Shown: positions 63,440-64,000 of the stretch, in pieces
Layout of the letters: every line of letters starts with the position of its first letter
Position numbering within the stretch: the stretch's first letter is position 1
Assembly: GCA_019456255.1 (NCBI GenBank)
Contig: VRUG01000016.1
Location: 26,486 to 90,485 of the forward strand
Direction: 5' to 3'
Length of the DNA stretch: 64,000 nt
Origin: Planctomycetota bacterium
GTDB lineage: Bacteria > Planctomycetota > Phycisphaerae > Sedimentisphaerales > Anaerobacaceae
The notes under the pieces: generated by a model
Seen by the model: the letters and a program-made list of their open reading frames with translations, nothing else
Databases searched by the model: none
What the model was told of the DNA's origin: nothing
Made by a program: the position numbers and the translations under genes

Positions 63440-63865
63440 TTAAAGCAGTATTGCTACCCGCTCTATTGCCTGAACCAGGCCCTCGTCAGCAGGTTTTGTA
63501 ACATGAGCGTTGCAGCCAAGTTCGTAACAAAGGCTTGTTTTGGCAGGGTCATGATCGATGGTCAGCATTATCACCGAAACATTCTGTCTCAATATTTCAT
63601 CCTGCTTTATCTTTTCAAGAACCTTTATGCCGTCGACTTTCGGCATGTAAATATCAAGCAGGAGGATATATTTCTTTTTTTCATCAAAAATACTGTTACC
63701 ATCGTAGAAAAAATCCAGCGTTTCCTGGCCATCCTTTAGCCAAAGAATTTCATTTTCAATGCCAGCGTCACGAAGTACCTTTTCTGCAAGGGTATAGCTT
63801 GACGTGTCATCTTCTGCCATGATTATCACGATGCCTTTGTCTATGAATGCTTTTTCTTCTGTCAT
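63440..63865 (-). CDS. Rcp1-like single-domain response regulator
   Basis: 141 residues. REC domain of the Rcp1 subtype: acidic EDD in IIMAEDDTSSY, a ~12-residue extension between helix 2 and strand 3 (DGNSIFDEKKKYILLL), Asp71 in LLDIYMPKVDG, and Lys124 in VTKPADE. This subtype usually receives phosphate from phytochrome-like or PAS kinases. AGAAGGG lies before the ATG. The Cache-HAMP sensor gene follows on the same strand after a 240-nt gap, with no kinase between them. Confidence 0.88.
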   Translation of the reverse strand: MTEEKAFIDKGIVIIMAEDDTSSYTLAEKVLRDAGIENEILWLKDGQETLDFFYDGNSIFDEKKKYILLLDIYMPKVDGIKVLEKIKQDEILRQNVSVIMLTIDHDPAKTSLCYELGCNAHVTKPADEGLVQAIERVAILL

Positions 63866-64000
63866 GATGCGACCCTTCTGTTCGACTAAGATTCAACGAG
63901 GTTAAGCTATTGAATTGTTTCGTTGATCTGACCCCGAATTATGTACCACACTCAATTAGAGAGTTATCCACCTGTTCTGTTGTGTATTGCTGGAACTGAG
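63866..64000. other. Right-edge sequence, no supported gene
   Basis: TCAACGA and TCGTTGA (about 63893 and 63920) form a spaced inverted repeat upstream of the regulator gene. A minus-strand frame entering from the right edge ends at TAA 63956-63958 after 14 codons; it may be the tail of a gene outside the window, but cannot be identified. GGGGTCAGATCAACG on the minus strand resembles flanks of REP-associated transposases, which is only a resemblance. Confidence 0.3.

Noticed and set aside
1..64000. tRNA or rRNA genes
   Set aside because: I looked for T-loop-like GGTTCGAATCC segments and for conserved rRNA stretches in the gaps and saw none; a covariance-model scan would be decisive.

Overview
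The window looks like a chromosomal segment of a Gram-negative, moderate-GC planctomycete, most likely class Phycisphaerae. The signs are a secreted protein with a PEP-CTERM sorting tail, a lipid A gene (lpxB), lipoproteins with clear lipoboxes, a DUF4954 protein, very large multi-PAS/GAF kinases, and noncoding repeats that read as Asn-Pro-Asn-rich peptides of a kind I associate with Phycisphaerae assemblies. The taxonomic call is an inference from gene content; no rRNA or tRNA gene is present to settle it.

Layout. 1-2.7 kb: the start of a secreted beta-helix protein, and a decayed IS3-type insertion sequence sitting in a small STAS-like gene. 2.7-7.6 kb: a subtilisin-like protease, a membrane/helical-repeat protein, a DUF2617-like protein, a CPBP membrane protease and a MagIII-like DNA glycosylase. 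7.66-7.82 kb: a long imperfect palindrome that contains the stop codon of mfd (7.8-11.1 kb). 11.1-14.9 kb: an accessory island with two small membrane proteins, an Mrr-like nuclease and a stand-alone GGQ release-factor-like protein. A short repeat with the core GGCGGATAAATATTG recurs after the genes of this island. The island ends in tandem hairpins and 90-bp repeats beside tkt. 14.9-19.7 kb: tkt, hflKC and a PEP-CTERM protein. 20.2-24.7 kb: a 1261-residue sensor kinase translationally coupled to a response regulator and closed by a strong terminator.

25.2-30.5 kb is a tightly overlapped mnmA-bioB-bioF-bioD-bioA operon. It covers biotin synthesis from pimeloyl thioester onward, and no bioC or bioH is present. 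ahcY follows with its own promoter and terminator. 32.1-39.0 kb is addB-addA, the double-strand-break repair helicase/nuclease, followed by a glycoside-hydrolase-like lipoprotein, a PPi-type phosphofructokinase and lpxB. 44.3-50.9 kb, on the minus strand, is a probable operon: DUF4954 protein, lipoprotein, DUF362 protein, tsaD, larB (apparently starting at ATT) and nnrD.

51-57 kb is rich in signalling genes: a PAS kinase, a small response regulator, an orphan cheD and a DUF296 protein, together with a lipoprotein esterase and a truncated methyltransferase. 57.2-61.0 kb is a MacAB-type efflux operon whose adaptor carries an Arg/Gly/Glu-rich tail encoded by polypurine repeats. The window closes with an SGNH hydrolase, a Cache-HAMP sensor that lacks an output domain, and an Rcp1-like response regulator.

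Most of the window is ordinary housekeeping sequence. The parts most worth a second look are the 11-14.9 kb island with its recurring inter-gene repeat, the 160-bp palindrome at the end of mfd, the ATT start of larB, the identical 17-bp motif at two loci, and the output-less Cache-HAMP protein next to a response regulator.
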